A stretch of DNA of 64,000 nt from an uncultured Mycoplasmatota bacterium (GCA_900552335.1 URZL01000001.1:1-64000), one strand, 5' to 3'; positions 26,695-35,739 are shown, counted from the stretch's first letter. Notes: a model not told the origin generated them from the sequence alone. Numbers and translations: made by a program.

Positions 26695-29436
26695 ATGAAA
26701 CCACTTGTGCTATGTATATTAGATGGCTTTGGTATTCGAAAAGAAAAAAAAGGGAATGCTTTAGCAAAAGCAAATATGCCAAATTATGACAAATTGGTAA
26801 AAGAATATCCACATAGTTTATTATCAGCTAGTGAAGAAGCAGTAGGATTACCACATGGTCAAATGGGTAACTCAGAAGTTGGACATTTTAATATTGGAGC
26901 CGGAAGAGTAGTTTATCAACCACAAGAACAAATTAATGAAGAAATTAAAAATGGAAAATTTTACGAAAATAAAAATATTTTAGATGTCATTGATTATGTA
27001 AAAGAAAACAAGTCAAAGTTACATATTTTTGGATTATTAAGTGATGGTGGAATTCATTCTGATATTCACCATTTGATGGCACTAATTGATATGTGCAAAA
27101 AAAATGGAATAAAAGAAATTTATTATCATTTATTTTTAGATGGAAGAGATACATTGCCAACAGAAGCACTTTCTTATATTGAACAACTAGAAGAAAAAAT
27201 AAAAGAAGTTGGTTTTGGAAAAATAGCTACTATTTCAGGTAGATACTATGCAATGGATAGAGACAATAGATGGGATAGAGTAGAAAAAGCTTATAAAGTA
27301 ATCATTGGAGAAGGTAAAGTTACAAAAGATTATAAAAAGTATATAAAAGATAGTTATGAAAAGAATATAACAGATGAATTTATAGAACCAATTTTAGTGA
27401 ATAAAGAGGGTAAAGTAGAAGATAAAGATGGTCTCATTGTATTTAACTATAGACCAGATCGCTTGAGAGAGTTATTTAAAGCATTAACCAATCCAAACTT
27501 TAATGAATTTGATCATATTACCTTTAAAAACATTAAACTAGTTACAATGTTTGGCGTAAGTAAAGAAGTCATTTGTACAAATGCTTATCAAAAGGAACCT
27601 TTAGAAAATACACTTGGAGTTTATTTAAGTAAACAAAATTTAAAACAATTAAGAATTGCTGAAACAGAAAAGTATGCGCATGTTACTTATTTCTTTGATG
27701 GAGGAAAAGAATTAGAACTAAAAGGAAAAGATCAAATATTGATTCCATCTCCTAAAGTTGCTACCTACGATTTAAAACCAGAAATGAGTGCGTACGAAAT
27801 AACTGATAAATTAATAGAAGTGATGGGTAATTACGATGTTATTATCCTTAATTTTGCCAATGGAGATATGGTTGGTCATACTGGTAATTTTGATGCAACA
27901 GTACAAGCTTTAGAACATTTAGATGTTTGTTTAGGAAAAATTTATGATAAAGTAGAAGAATTAAAGGGAACTTTAGTGATTACAGCTGATCATGGAAACT
28001 GTGATACCATGATAGATCAGGAAAATAGAGAAGTAACATCCCATTCTATGAGTAAGGTTCCTCTCATTATTACAAATAAAAATATTCGTTTGAAAAATGG
28101 TAAATTAGCTGACATAGCGCCAACTATTTTGAGTTTATTAAAAATGCCTGTTCCAAAAGAAATGACAGGAGAAAATTTAATCCAAAAAAAGAATACGAAA
28201 TCAAACATATTTATTATAGTATCACTTTTATTTCTAAGTTTTTTTACTATTTTTTACAGCGTTCGTTTTATAAAGTATTATAAAGAAGAACATCCTAGTA
28301 CTCAGACAGAATCTAATTTAAGTGATGTACTAAAAGAACAAGTAGTTACAACTGGCAGTGGTTTATACTATCAAAATAAAGAATATATATATAAAGGACA
28401 AGTCGAAAATAATTATGTAAATTATTCTGGCTTTTTATTTCGAATTGTTAAAATCAATGAAGATAATTCCATTAAATTAGTTACAGATACGTCTATTGTT
28501 AATTTAAAATTAAAAAATCATTATAAAACATCAGATATCAGAAATTATTTAAATGATGATGGATTAGAAGATACAGGAATTTTTTATAACCAATTAATCT
28601 ATCCAGAAATGTATTTAAAAAGTACTAGCTTCTGTATTCAAGAAACATTAGAAAATCATAATTGTGTAGAACAAATAAATGATAAAGTTGGCTTATTAAC
28701 GTATAAAGAATATGTTCAAGCTTTAGGAAATGAATCTTATTTAAATAATGGAACTTATTATTGGTTGATGTCAACTTCTGCTCAAAATTATTATGTATTT
28801 ACCGAAGGCGGAGTAAGTAGTGAAACAAATGGTTACTATGGAATTAGACCTGTCATTACTTTAAAAGACAATGTAAAAGTAGTAAGTGGTAATGGCACAA
28901 AAGAAGATCCATACCAAATTGAAAAGAATAATATTACAGTAGGAAGTTATATGAAATATAGTAATTATTTGTGGAAAATTATCGATATTGAAGAAGATGG
29001 ATACAAACTTGCTTTAACAGAACTATTAGAAGAACGTTCTTTTTCTAAAGCATCAAATCAATATAATGCAAATGATAAAGGTTCCATTGCTTATTATCTA
29101 AATCATGATTTTTATGAAAAATTAAATAAAAATAATTTATTAGAAAAAGATTTTTATATAGGAAATTATAGTGACAATTACCAATCCGCTTATGCTGACA
29201 CCGTGAAATCATATGTTGGGTTAATGTCGGTAACAGATAATTTTATCAATGATTTTTCAAATTATTATTTATTAACACCAGATACAGAAGATATGGTATA
29301 TGCAGTAGGAGATAATAGTAAATTAATAGTATCATCCATTGATGAACTAAAAAAAATAAGACCAGTTATTTATGTCAGTAAAAATGTTGTAATGACTGGA
29401 AGTGGTACAATAGCAGATCCATATGTAGTAGAATAG
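26695..29436 (+). CDS. gpmI: Cofactor-independent phosphoglycerate mutase fused to a membrane segment and ectodomain
   Basis: Residues 1 to about 498 are a complete iPGM: CILDGFG, the MGNSEVGH serine that carries the phosphate, DGRDT, SGRYYAMDRDNRWDRVEKAY, NFANGDMVGHTG, TADHGNCD and HSMSKVP all keep the metal and catalytic residues. It interconverts 3- and 2-phosphoglycerate. Where iPGM normally ends (MTGENLI) the frame runs on through an A7 tract into a hydrophobic helix (about 505-523) and about 390 residues forming two related modules, each ending RPVI(T/Y) plus G-x-GT-xx-DPY (near 732-740 and 902-910). With the enzyme inside, the modules would face outside. ATG 26695 follows GGAGTG; GTG 26686 is an alternative. 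The mutase is certain; whether the fusion is real needs checking. Confidence 0.88.
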   Translation: MKPLVLCILDGFGIRKEKKGNALAKANMPNYDKLVKEYPHSLLSASEEAVGLPHGQMGNSEVGHFNIGAGRVVYQPQEQINEEIKNGKFYENKNILDVIDYVKENKSKLHIFGLLSDGGIHSDIHHLMALIDMCKKNGIKEIYYHLFLDGRDTLPTEALSYIEQLEEKIKEVGFGKIATISGRYYAMDRDNRWDRVEKAYKVIIGEGKVTKDYKKYIKDSYEKNITDEFIEPILVNKEGKVEDKDGLIVFNYRPDRLRELFKALTNPNFNEFDHITFKNIKLVTMFGVSKEVICTNAYQKEPLENTLGVYLSKQNLKQLRIAETEKYAHVTYFFDGGKELELKGKDQILIPSPKVATYDLKPEMSAYEITDKLIEVMGNYDVIILNFANGDMVGHTGNFDATVQALEHLDVCLGKIYDKVEELKGTLVITADHGNCDTMIDQENREVTSHSMSKVPLIITNKNIRLKNGKLADIAPTILSLLKMPVPKEMTGENLIQKKNTKSNIFIIVSLLFLSFFTIFYSVRFIKYYKEEHPSTQTESNLSDVLKEQVVTTGSGLYYQNKEYIYKGQVENNYVNYSGFLFRIVKINEDNSIKLVTDTSIVNLKLKNHYKTSDIRNYLNDDGLEDTGIFYNQLIYPEMYLKSTSFCIQETLENHNCVEQINDKVGLLTYKEYVQALGNESYLNNGTYYWLMSTSAQNYYVFTEGGVSSETNGYYGIRPVITLKDNVKVVSGNGTKEDPYQIEKNNITVGSYMKYSNYLWKIIDIEEDGYKLALTELLEERSFSKASNQYNANDKGSIAYYLNHDFYEKLNKNNLLEKDFYIGNYSDNYQSAYADTVKSYVGLMSVTDNFINDFSNYYLLTPDTEDMVYAVGDNSKLIVSSIDELKKIRPVIYVSKNVVMTGSGTIADPYVVE

Positions 29437-29444
29437 GAGTAGTT

Positions 29445-30449
29445 ATGCGTAAAATAGTAGTAACAGTATTGATTATTTTAGATATTTTGGCATGTACATT
29501 TTTGTTTTTTACGTATGGTCCAATTGACTATTTCAGAAATTTATTAGTGACAACAGCAATGACAACAAAATCTCACCACTATTTAGCGAAAACTTTATAT
29601 AGTGATGAAACCATTTATAAAATTATGGATTCCAATTATATGGAAGAAGTAGATGAAAATACCGATTTGACAGCTATTAACATTAGTAAAATAAACGAAC
29701 AGACTAGTTATGACTCTATTTATGAGGAACAAATTTTATCCAGAAAAAAAGAGGATGTGTATAAAATTATTCCATTGTCTGGGACAGGTTATCAAGGATA
29801 TTTAGTGGCTGTTTATGACCCATCTAGAATTCAACTTGTTACCAGTAATTATCTAGGAACTAGAGGAGAATTTCTAGAAAGCATGGCAAAAAGAGAAAAT
29901 GCTCTTATAGCTATTAATGCTGGTGGCTTTGCTGATGCAGGTGGAGTTGGTAATGGTGGTATTCCAACAGGTACCTTAATAAAAAATGCGAAAATTTTAT
30001 ATCAAGGAGTAGATACTGGTTGGGGTGGCGGTATTGTTGGTTTTACAAAAGATAATATTTTAATGCTTTACAAAGGAAGTGCTGAAGGAGCCATACAGGC
30101 CGGAATAGAGAATGCTGTTGAATTTGGACCATTTTTAATTGTCAATGGAAAAAGGTCTATTGCGAAAGGAAATGGTGGATATGGTATTTCTTCTAGAACA
30201 GCTATTGGGCAAAGAAAGGACGGTATTGTCTTGTTTGTTGTAATAGATGGTAGACAACCAGGATATAGTTTAGGTATTAGCATGTCCGAATTAACAGATA
30301 TATTTGTTCGTTATAGGGCTTATAATGCTGTTAATCTAGATGGTGGAGCTTCTAGTAGTTTGGTTGAAAATGGAAATTTAATTAGTAAGCCATGTGCCAT
30401 TAGCGCTACTGGTGAAAGATGGATACCAAGTGCTTGGATGGTAAAATAA
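29445..30449 (+). CDS. Phosphodiester glycosidase family protein (NAGPA domain), membrane-anchored
   Basis: This 334-residue protein has an N-terminal membrane anchor (about 5-25), a linker and a NAGPA-type domain (about 140-334): INAGGFAD, GIPTGTLIKN, FGPFLIVNGK, SSRTAIGQRKDG, VIDGRQPGYSLGISMSEL and NLDGGASSSLV. The domain removes N-acetylglucosamine from phosphodiester-linked glycans in animals; bacterial relatives act on surface or wall polymers outside the cell. It follows the mutase fusion by eight bases and is probably cotranscribed, so both products may sit at the membrane surface. Substrate is unknown; domain assignment is firm. Confidence 0.88.
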   Translation: MRKIVVTVLIILDILACTFLFFTYGPIDYFRNLLVTTAMTTKSHHYLAKTLYSDETIYKIMDSNYMEEVDENTDLTAINISKINEQTSYDSIYEEQILSRKKEDVYKIIPLSGTGYQGYLVAVYDPSRIQLVTSNYLGTRGEFLESMAKRENALIAINAGGFADAGGVGNGGIPTGTLIKNAKILYQGVDTGWGGGIVGFTKDNILMLYKGSAEGAIQAGIENAVEFGPFLIVNGKRSIAKGNGGYGISSRTAIGQRKDGIVLFVVIDGRQPGYSLGISMSELTDIFVRYRAYNAVNLDGGASSSLVENGNLISKPCAISATGERWIPSAWMVK

Positions 30450-30490
30450 AAAAGAACAATTTAGATTGTTATTATCTAATTGTTCTTTTT
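30448..30490. terminator. Bidirectional terminator
   Basis: A long AT-rich stem (AAAAAGAACAATTAGAT-type arm against ATCTAATTGTTCTTTTT, with one unpaired base) lies between convergent genes with T runs on both strands. Confidence 0.85.
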
Positions 30491-30942
30491 CTTTGTTCAT
30501 TTTCCTCTATTGTTTCTTTTTTTATTTGTTCTATCTTTTCTGAATTTAAGGAAACAATTTTTTGATTGTCATAATATATTTTACCACTATCATGAGTACT
30601 AATACATTTAACATATTTTCTAATTGTTTCTACTTGTTCGTGTTTGTTTTGTTCACTACTTATTATGTTTGCTCTAATGTAATATACAATAGTAAATAAA
30701 ACTTCTAAAGAATTTTGGTAGCTTAAGGTAGGAATATTTCTAATTTGAGACTTTTTAATATCCTGCATCAATTCATTATATCCATCACATTGTTTTAATG
30801 GAGCTGGATTTAAAAGAATGCTCTTTAAAGTAATTAAATCCTCTTTAAATTTTTGATTAAAATAGGTACTATTATTTAATATAAAATTACTTTTTTCAAT
30901 TATAATTGCTTTTTTAATATCTTTGATTTCTGAACTTGACAT
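30472..30942 (-). CDS. Small helical protein, unknown
   Basis: This 156-residue protein is hydrophilic and mostly helical, with a hydrophobic patch LEVLFTIVYYIRANII near the middle and a very basic C-terminus (EENEQRKRTIR). No motif or family was recognised. A GGGGTGGTTG-type ribosome site precedes the start on the minus strand. It lies downstream of rnj on the same strand but rnj has its own terminator, so it is probably independently transcribed. Function unknown. Confidence 0.6.
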   Translation of the reverse strand: MSSSEIKDIKKAIIIEKSNFILNNSTYFNQKFKEDLITLKSILLNPAPLKQCDGYNELMQDIKKSQIRNIPTLSYQNSLEVLFTIVYYIRANIISSEQNKHEQVETIRKYVKCISTHDSGKIYYDNQKIVSLNSEKIEQIKKETIEENEQRKRTIR

Positions 30943-30996
30943 ACAACCACCCCTTTGAATAGTTAATAATTTAACATTTTTTTTAAAATTGTCAAA

Positions 30997-31021
30997 TTAA
31001 AAAGGAGATTATCCCCTTTTT
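30997..31021 (-). terminator. Intrinsic terminator after rnj
   Basis: On the minus strand AAAAAGG pairs with CCTTTTT and a T-rich stretch follows; it includes the rnj stop codon. Confidence 0.75.
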
Positions 31022-32682
31022 ATATCCATAATAACTGGAAGTATGATAGGTTTTCTACCAGTTTTGTTGAATACATAACTAGAAACATTTGTTACAATTT
31101 CATTTTTAATGTCTGAATAGCTAATGTGCTTATCTAATTTACTAAGAATTGCCGATTTGGCTACATTTTCAAGTGTTCTTAATAATTCTTCATTTTCATT
31201 GATTTGAACAAATCCTCTAGTAGTAATATTTACTCTTCCAAGAAGAGTATTATTTTTTGTATCAACATTGGCAATTACTACAATAATACCATCATTTGCC
31301 ATTACATTTCTATCTTTAATTACAATAGAGCCAACGTCACCAATCCTGTTACCATCTACATAAATATCCTCTGCTGTAATTTTACCTGCTCTTGTGACTT
31401 TTCCTTTATACATAGACAAAACATCCCCATTTTCAAGGACGAAAGTATTTTCTTTCGGAACATCACAGGAAATGGCTAAATCAGCATGTTGTTTTAACAT
31501 TCTATATTCACCATGAAATGGCATAAAATATTTTGGTTTCATTAAACGAATCATTAGTTTTAATTCTTCCGCATTTCCATGTCCGGAAGAGTGAATATCA
31601 CTTAAAGAAGTATTGGTATAAACTTGTACTCCTTTTAAATATAATTTATTAATTGTTCTAGAAATACTAAGAGCATTTCCAGGAATAGCAGAAGACGAGA
31701 AAACGACAATATCATCTTGTTGTAATTTAATTTGTTTATGACTACCATCTGCAATTCTAGATAAAGCAGCTAATGGTTCTCCTTGTGAACCGGTACAAAG
31801 TAAACATACTTTGTTTGGTGGAAGTGTATTTGCTTCTTCTGGTGTAACAAAAATTTCTTTGTTTTTAATGTATCCACCTTCTATTGATATTTCAATATTA
31901 TTTTCCATACTTCTTCCAAAAGTAGCAATTTTTCTACCATTTTTTTTACAAGTATCTACGATATGTTTTAAACGATAGATATTAGAAGCAAAAGTAGCAA
32001 TAATAATTCTTCCTTTTTCCTTTGCAAATATTTCTTGCAAAGCCATATCTACTTTTGACTCACTTAAGCTAATTCCTTCTGATAAAGCATTTGTAGAATC
32101 ACTAAGTAAAATAGTAACGCCTCTTTTACCAATTTCGGCCATTTTTTGTAAATTTGCCATTGGTCCAATTGGTGTTAAATCGAATTTAAAATCTCCGGTA
32201 GTAACGATTGTTCCGTTAGGTGTTGTGATGCATATTCCGTGTGAATCAGGAATAGAGTGCGTTGTTCTAAAAAACTCTACTTCCATATTTTTAAATTTTA
32301 CTTTTGTTTTTTCATCATATACATATAAGTTATTGTATTGAATTCCACGATCCTCTAACTTTTTTCTAATTAAACCGACTGCTTGATTTGGCGCATATAT
32401 AGCAGGAATGTTGACTGTACTAAGTAAAAAAGGAATTCCACCAATATGATCCTCATGACCGTGTGTAATAAATAAAGCTTTAATTTTAGATTCATTTTTC
32501 TTAAGGAATGAAAAATCTGGAATAACATAATCAATTCCTAGTAATTCTCCTTGTGGAAATAAAATTCCTGCATCCGTTATAATAATTTGATTGTTGTACA
32601 TTATACAGTACATATTTTTTCCAACTTCACCAAGACCACCTAGCGCAAAAATCTTAGTGTCATCGTTGTTAAATAATTTCAA
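31009..32682 (-). CDS. rnj: Ribonuclease J
   Basis: This 557-residue protein has the beta-lactamase/beta-CASP core of RNase J: FALGGLGEVGKNMY, the metal-binding THGHEDHIGG, DSHG, TGDFKFD, LLSDSTNA, and beta-CASP segments CTGSQGEPLAALSRIADG and SSGHGNAEELKLMIRL, followed by FMPFHGEYRML and a C-terminal domain. RNase J is an endo- and 5'-3' exoribonuclease central to RNA turnover in Bacillota. Length is normal (about 555). Only one copy is in the window, so J1 versus J2 cannot be decided. A GGAG-type site precedes the start. Confidence 0.96.
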   Translation of the reverse strand: MKLFNNDDTKIFALGGLGEVGKNMYCIMYNNQIIITDAGILFPQGELLGIDYVIPDFSFLKKNESKIKALFITHGHEDHIGGIPFLLSTVNIPAIYAPNQAVGLIRKKLEDRGIQYNNLYVYDEKTKVKFKNMEVEFFRTTHSIPDSHGICITTPNGTIVTTGDFKFDLTPIGPMANLQKMAEIGKRGVTILLSDSTNALSEGISLSESKVDMALQEIFAKEKGRIIIATFASNIYRLKHIVDTCKKNGRKIATFGRSMENNIEISIEGGYIKNKEIFVTPEEANTLPPNKVCLLCTGSQGEPLAALSRIADGSHKQIKLQQDDIVVFSSSAIPGNALSISRTINKLYLKGVQVYTNTSLSDIHSSGHGNAEELKLMIRLMKPKYFMPFHGEYRMLKQHADLAISCDVPKENTFVLENGDVLSMYKGKVTRAGKITAEDIYVDGNRIGDVGSIVIKDRNVMANDGIIVVIANVDTKNNTLLGRVNITTRGFVQINENEELLRTLENVAKSAILSKLDKHISYSDIKNEIVTNVSSYVFNKTGRKPIILPVIMDIKRG

Positions 32683-32826
32683 ATAAAATTCTCCTTTCTT
32701 TTATTCGTTCAATGAAATCTAACTACATCATTATATCTTTTTTTTTTAAATTTGTCTAGTTTGTTAAAATTGTTCTTTTATTTTTTTATCTTTTTTGTTA
32801 TAATCTAGATAATAGGTGGTGTAATA

Positions 32827-33186
32827 ATGAACGACGAAAAAATAGAAGATTTATTTGCAGAAGCAGTAGTGCCAGAACAACCAGAAGTTTCTTCAACAGC
32901 ATTCGCAGATCTACCTCCTGTAGAACCAGTAGATAGTGAAGCAACAGATAAAAAAGAAGAAAAAAAAGATGCCGAGAATAATACAGTTAGTAAAGAAGTA
33001 TTAGAACATCCAGATGCTAAAGTTACTTTACAACATGAGGAAGAAGAAGTAGTTGATAAAGAAGAAATAGAAGAATTAAAAAATGTTAAATTAATGGATA
33101 ATAGTTCTTTAAAATTTGTTTTAATTTTAGGACTTATCTTTTTAGTTTTCATTTTCTTAATTCCTATTATATCAAAATATTTATAA
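32827..33186 (+). CDS. Acidic tail-anchored membrane protein, unknown
   Basis: This 119-residue protein has an acidic, Glu/Lys-rich and probably disordered N-terminal region of about 90 residues and one hydrophobic helix at the C-terminus (FVLILGLIFLVFIFLIPII). It would be tail-anchored with its bulk in the cytoplasm. An extended -10 box (TGTTATAAT, ending at 32804) and a TAGGTGGTG ribosome site precede the start. No family was recognised; it shares overall design with the proteins at 10979 and 58254. Confidence 0.72.
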   Translation: MNDEKIEDLFAEAVVPEQPEVSSTAFADLPPVEPVDSEATDKKEEKKDAENNTVSKEVLEHPDAKVTLQHEEEEVVDKEEIEELKNVKLMDNSSLKFVLILGLIFLVFIFLIPIISKYL

Positions 33187-33281
33187 TACTGTTTGATAGT
33201 AGTAAAAATTTGAATTCTAGAAAGTTAGAAGCTTGTAAAAAGTTTCTTTTTTCTTTATAATAATTTCAGGAAGTGAATGAT

Positions 33282-34490
33282 ATGAAGGTACAAATTGAAA
33301 GATTAGATCACCAAGGAAGAGGAATCGCAAAAGTAGAAGGAATTACTACTTTTATTCCAAATGCTTTAATTGGTGAGATAGTAGAAATAGAGATCATTCA
33401 AAAAAAGAAAAAATATAATATTGGTAAAGTTGTAAAATACATAGAACAGTCTCCTAAAAGGGTCAAACCAATTTGTCCTTACTTTGAGAAATGTGGTGGT
33501 TGTGATTTGATGCATATGAGTTATCCAGAACAATTACAATTTAAGAAAAATAAAATAGAAAATATTATAGAAAGGTATACTTCTTTAGATAAAAATATTG
33601 TAAAAGATATTTTGTATGGAACAGAATATAATTATCGAAATAAAGTAACTTTTCAGGTAAAAAATCAAATTGGTTTTTATGATAAAAAAAGTAATGATAT
33701 TATTCCAATTACATACTGCTATTTAGCTTCTAAAAATATCAATGAAATATTATCTATTTTCACTACATGCAATTTAAAAAATGTAGATCAAATTATGGTA
33801 AGAAGCAATAATAAAGATAATATGGTAGTTATCCACAGTAAAAAAATAACGAATGAAATTATAGAAAAATTAAAAGAAAAATCTTTTATTTTACAATATG
33901 ATCAAAAATATCAATTAATCAGTGGTCAAAATCACATAGTCGATCAAATAGGAAATTATCAGTTTATAATATCTCCAGATTCTTTTTATCAAGTAAACAG
34001 TAATATGGTGGAAAAATTGTATCAACAAGTATTACAATATTTACAACCCCAAAAAAAGGAAATTGTTTTGGATTTATATTCTGGTACGGGTACTATTGGC
34101 ATTTATATTAGTTCTCATGTAAAAAAGGTGATTTCAGTTGAAATTAATCCATATGCAGTAGAAGATGCTAAAAAAAATAGAGAATTAAATCATGTGGAAA
34201 ACATCGAATTTATTTGTGATGACGTAGCAAATGTAATAGATCAATTTAAACAAAAAATAGACTCTATCATAGTAGATCCACCAAGAAGTGGCTTAGATGA
34301 AAAAACAATTCATTACTTAAAACAAATTAATCCAAATAAAATAGTATATGTATCTTGTGATCCCATTACTTTAGCAAGGGATTTAGAAAGACTAAGTGAT
34401 ATTTATTCTGTTAAAGAAGTAACTCCAGTGGATATGTTTCCAAATACAAGTCATGTTGAATGTGTTTCAGTACTACGTCAAAAAAATTGA
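33282..34490 (+). CDS. rlmCD: 23S rRNA (uracil-C5) methyltransferase, RlmCD/RumA family
   Basis: This 402-residue protein has an N-terminal TRAM domain (about 1-55), three iron-sulfur cysteines in CPYFEKCGGC and a fourth in ITYCYL, a Rossmann SAM-binding motif LDLYSGTGTIGIYI, VDPPRSGLD, and the catalytic cysteine in YVSCDP. It makes 5-methyluridine in 23S rRNA. In-frame GTG 33273 precedes it, but ATG 33282 sits well after AGGAAGTG. The last codons (SHVECVSVLRQKN) are repeated as DNA about 1.2 kb downstream at 35682-35720, as after integration of an element into the gene's 3' end. Confidence 0.94.
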   Translation: MKVQIERLDHQGRGIAKVEGITTFIPNALIGEIVEIEIIQKKKKYNIGKVVKYIEQSPKRVKPICPYFEKCGGCDLMHMSYPEQLQFKKNKIENIIERYTSLDKNIVKDILYGTEYNYRNKVTFQVKNQIGFYDKKSNDIIPITYCYLASKNINEILSIFTTCNLKNVDQIMVRSNNKDNMVVIHSKKITNEIIEKLKEKSFILQYDQKYQLISGQNHIVDQIGNYQFIISPDSFYQVNSNMVEKLYQQVLQYLQPQKKEIVLDLYSGTGTIGIYISSHVKKVISVEINPYAVEDAKKNRELNHVENIEFICDDVANVIDQFKQKIDSIIVDPPRSGLDEKTIHYLKQINPNKIVYVSCDPITLARDLERLSDIYSVKEVTPVDMFPNTSHVECVSVLRQKN

Positions 34491-34499
34491 AAAAATAAA

Positions 34500-34532
34500 A
34501 AATTTTATCAAAATTGATTTTTGATAAAATTT
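34500..34532. repeat. Perfect 14-bp inverted repeat
   Basis: Arm 34500-34513 (AAATTTTATCAAAA) and arm 34519-34532 are perfect complements around a five-base loop, ten bases after the rlmCD stop. There is no good T run after it, so it may be a weak terminator or a binding or recombination site. Confidence 0.7.
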
Positions 34533-34561
34533 ATAAGATTTATTAAGTAGTTTAAAAGAAG

Positions 34562-34608
34562 AGTATATGTTTTCACTTACCGCATACTCATATAAAGAAA
34601 CATATACT
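34562..34608. repeat. 11-bp inverted repeat upstream of the acyltransferase-like gene
   Basis: AGTATATGTTT (34562-34572) and AAACATATACT (34598-34608) are perfect complements separated by 25 bases that include TACCGC, unusually GC-containing for this region. It lies between rlmCD and the acyltransferase-like gene, inside the putative inserted segment. Confidence 0.6.
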
Positions 34609-34668
34609 AACTAGGCAATTTAAATGAATATTTAATTTTTAAATAAAGATGATGGAGTAGGTGAAAAG

Positions 34669-35532
34669 GTGATAAATAAAATAAAATTAGATGAAGCGTT
34701 TGCGTTTTATAATATAGATAAAATATATAAAGAAAAATGTTATAGATGTGTTGAAGAGATAAAACAAAATGAAAATTATAAAAAATCATTTAACGATGTA
34801 TATAAAATTTTATATTGCAGTGATTTCTCTAAAATAGAAGAATTATGGCAAATAAAAGATGTAAATGAATTATTTGTAAATAACATAAATCCATTTGTAA
34901 CAAATTTGATGATAATATTGGGTTATGAAACTCATAAAAATAATATGAATAAATATAGAATTGATATAGAACAAGTTGAAATTCATAAAAATAGAGTAAA
35001 AGAATGCTTTGAAAATGACTTGATATACAGAAAGTATAATAGTGTAAGAATATCGCAAATGCTATGGGCAGTGTATTTCATAAAAGTTAGAATTATAGAA
35101 ATAGGAAGGTTACAATATGAGTATGAAGATACAGAAAACAATGTTTCTACAATAAAGATTCATATACCAAAGGGTAAAAAATTAAATCTAATAGAAGTCA
35201 AAGATTCAATAAAAAAATCAGAAATTGAACTAAAACGTATATTTAAACTAGAAAAAACTAAATATATCTGTGATTCTTGGTTATTAAGTAATCAAATTTA
35301 TAGTATACTTGATAAAAATTCAAATATTGCCTTTTTTCATAATTTATTTGATATTAAAGATGGTGAAGACTGTATTAATGATATTATGAATTTTGTGTAC
35401 GGAGTAAATGTGTGTAATGATTATAATACATTATCTGAACAGACAACATTGCAAAGAATAATAAAGAAAAAAATATTAAAAGGAGAAAAGTTTTATTTAG
35501 GCTTGGGAGTTTTAAAGAAAGAAAATTATTAA
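34669..35532 (+). CDS. GNAT-like acyltransferase domain protein
   Basis: This 287-residue protein resembles the two-part 'acyltransferase domain-containing' family with a GNAT-like C-terminal domain: ARIGRLQYE-like IIEIGRLQYEYE near 143-154, IHIPKGKKLNLIEVKDSI, a helical link, then CDSWLLSNQIY near 205-215. Such proteins are small cytoplasmic enzymes of uncertain substrate, often in gut Firmicutes. The GTG start at 34669 follows AGGTG by five bases. It sits between rlmCD and a duplicated piece of the rlmCD 3' end, so it may be cargo of a reduced genomic island. No terminator follows directly. The family call rests on pattern recognition only. Confidence 0.68.
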   Translation: MINKIKLDEAFAFYNIDKIYKEKCYRCVEEIKQNENYKKSFNDVYKILYCSDFSKIEELWQIKDVNELFVNNINPFVTNLMIILGYETHKNNMNKYRIDIEQVEIHKNRVKECFENDLIYRKYNSVRISQMLWAVYFIKVRIIEIGRLQYEYEDTENNVSTIKIHIPKGKKLNLIEVKDSIKKSEIELKRIFKLEKTKYICDSWLLSNQIYSILDKNSNIAFFHNLFDIKDGEDCINDIMNFVYGVNVCNDYNTLSEQTTLQRIIKKKILKGEKFYLGLGVLKKENY

Positions 35533-35651
35533 AAGAAGAAAAGTGTTGTAATATAAATGTTATGACAGAATAAAAAATAATTTAGTTATTATACTAGTCT
35601 ATATTGAGAGAATGTGGTATATATAATAGGCATGACCAATATACATTTTAA

Positions 35652-35720
35652 AATTCTACTAGTCATAACCATAGTACTTATCATGTGGAGTGTGTTTCAG
35701 TACTACACCGAAAAAAATAA
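35652..35720 (+). pseudogene. Displaced 3' end of rlmCD (att-like direct repeat)
   Basis: From 35682 this segment encodes HVECVSVLHRKK and a stop, nearly the same as the end of RlmCD (HVECVSVLRQKN). The two copies share 16 identical bases (TGTGTTTCAGTACTAC) at 34460-34475 and 35690-35705, with weaker similarity around them. Upstream of the CAT codon similarity stops and a TAA (35649-35651) lies in frame. It does not code for a complete protein. It is either the displaced end left by integration into rlmCD or the stub of a lost paralogue. Confidence 0.7.
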
Positions 35721-35739
35721 AAGAGATATGGAGGATAAT

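Noticed and set aside
35614..35739. Longer N-terminus of the C39-like protein with a membrane helix
   Set aside because: The upstream part overlaps the rlmCD remnant, has no ribosome site, and the GGAGG site at 35730-35734 with ATG 35740 gives the standard family start.
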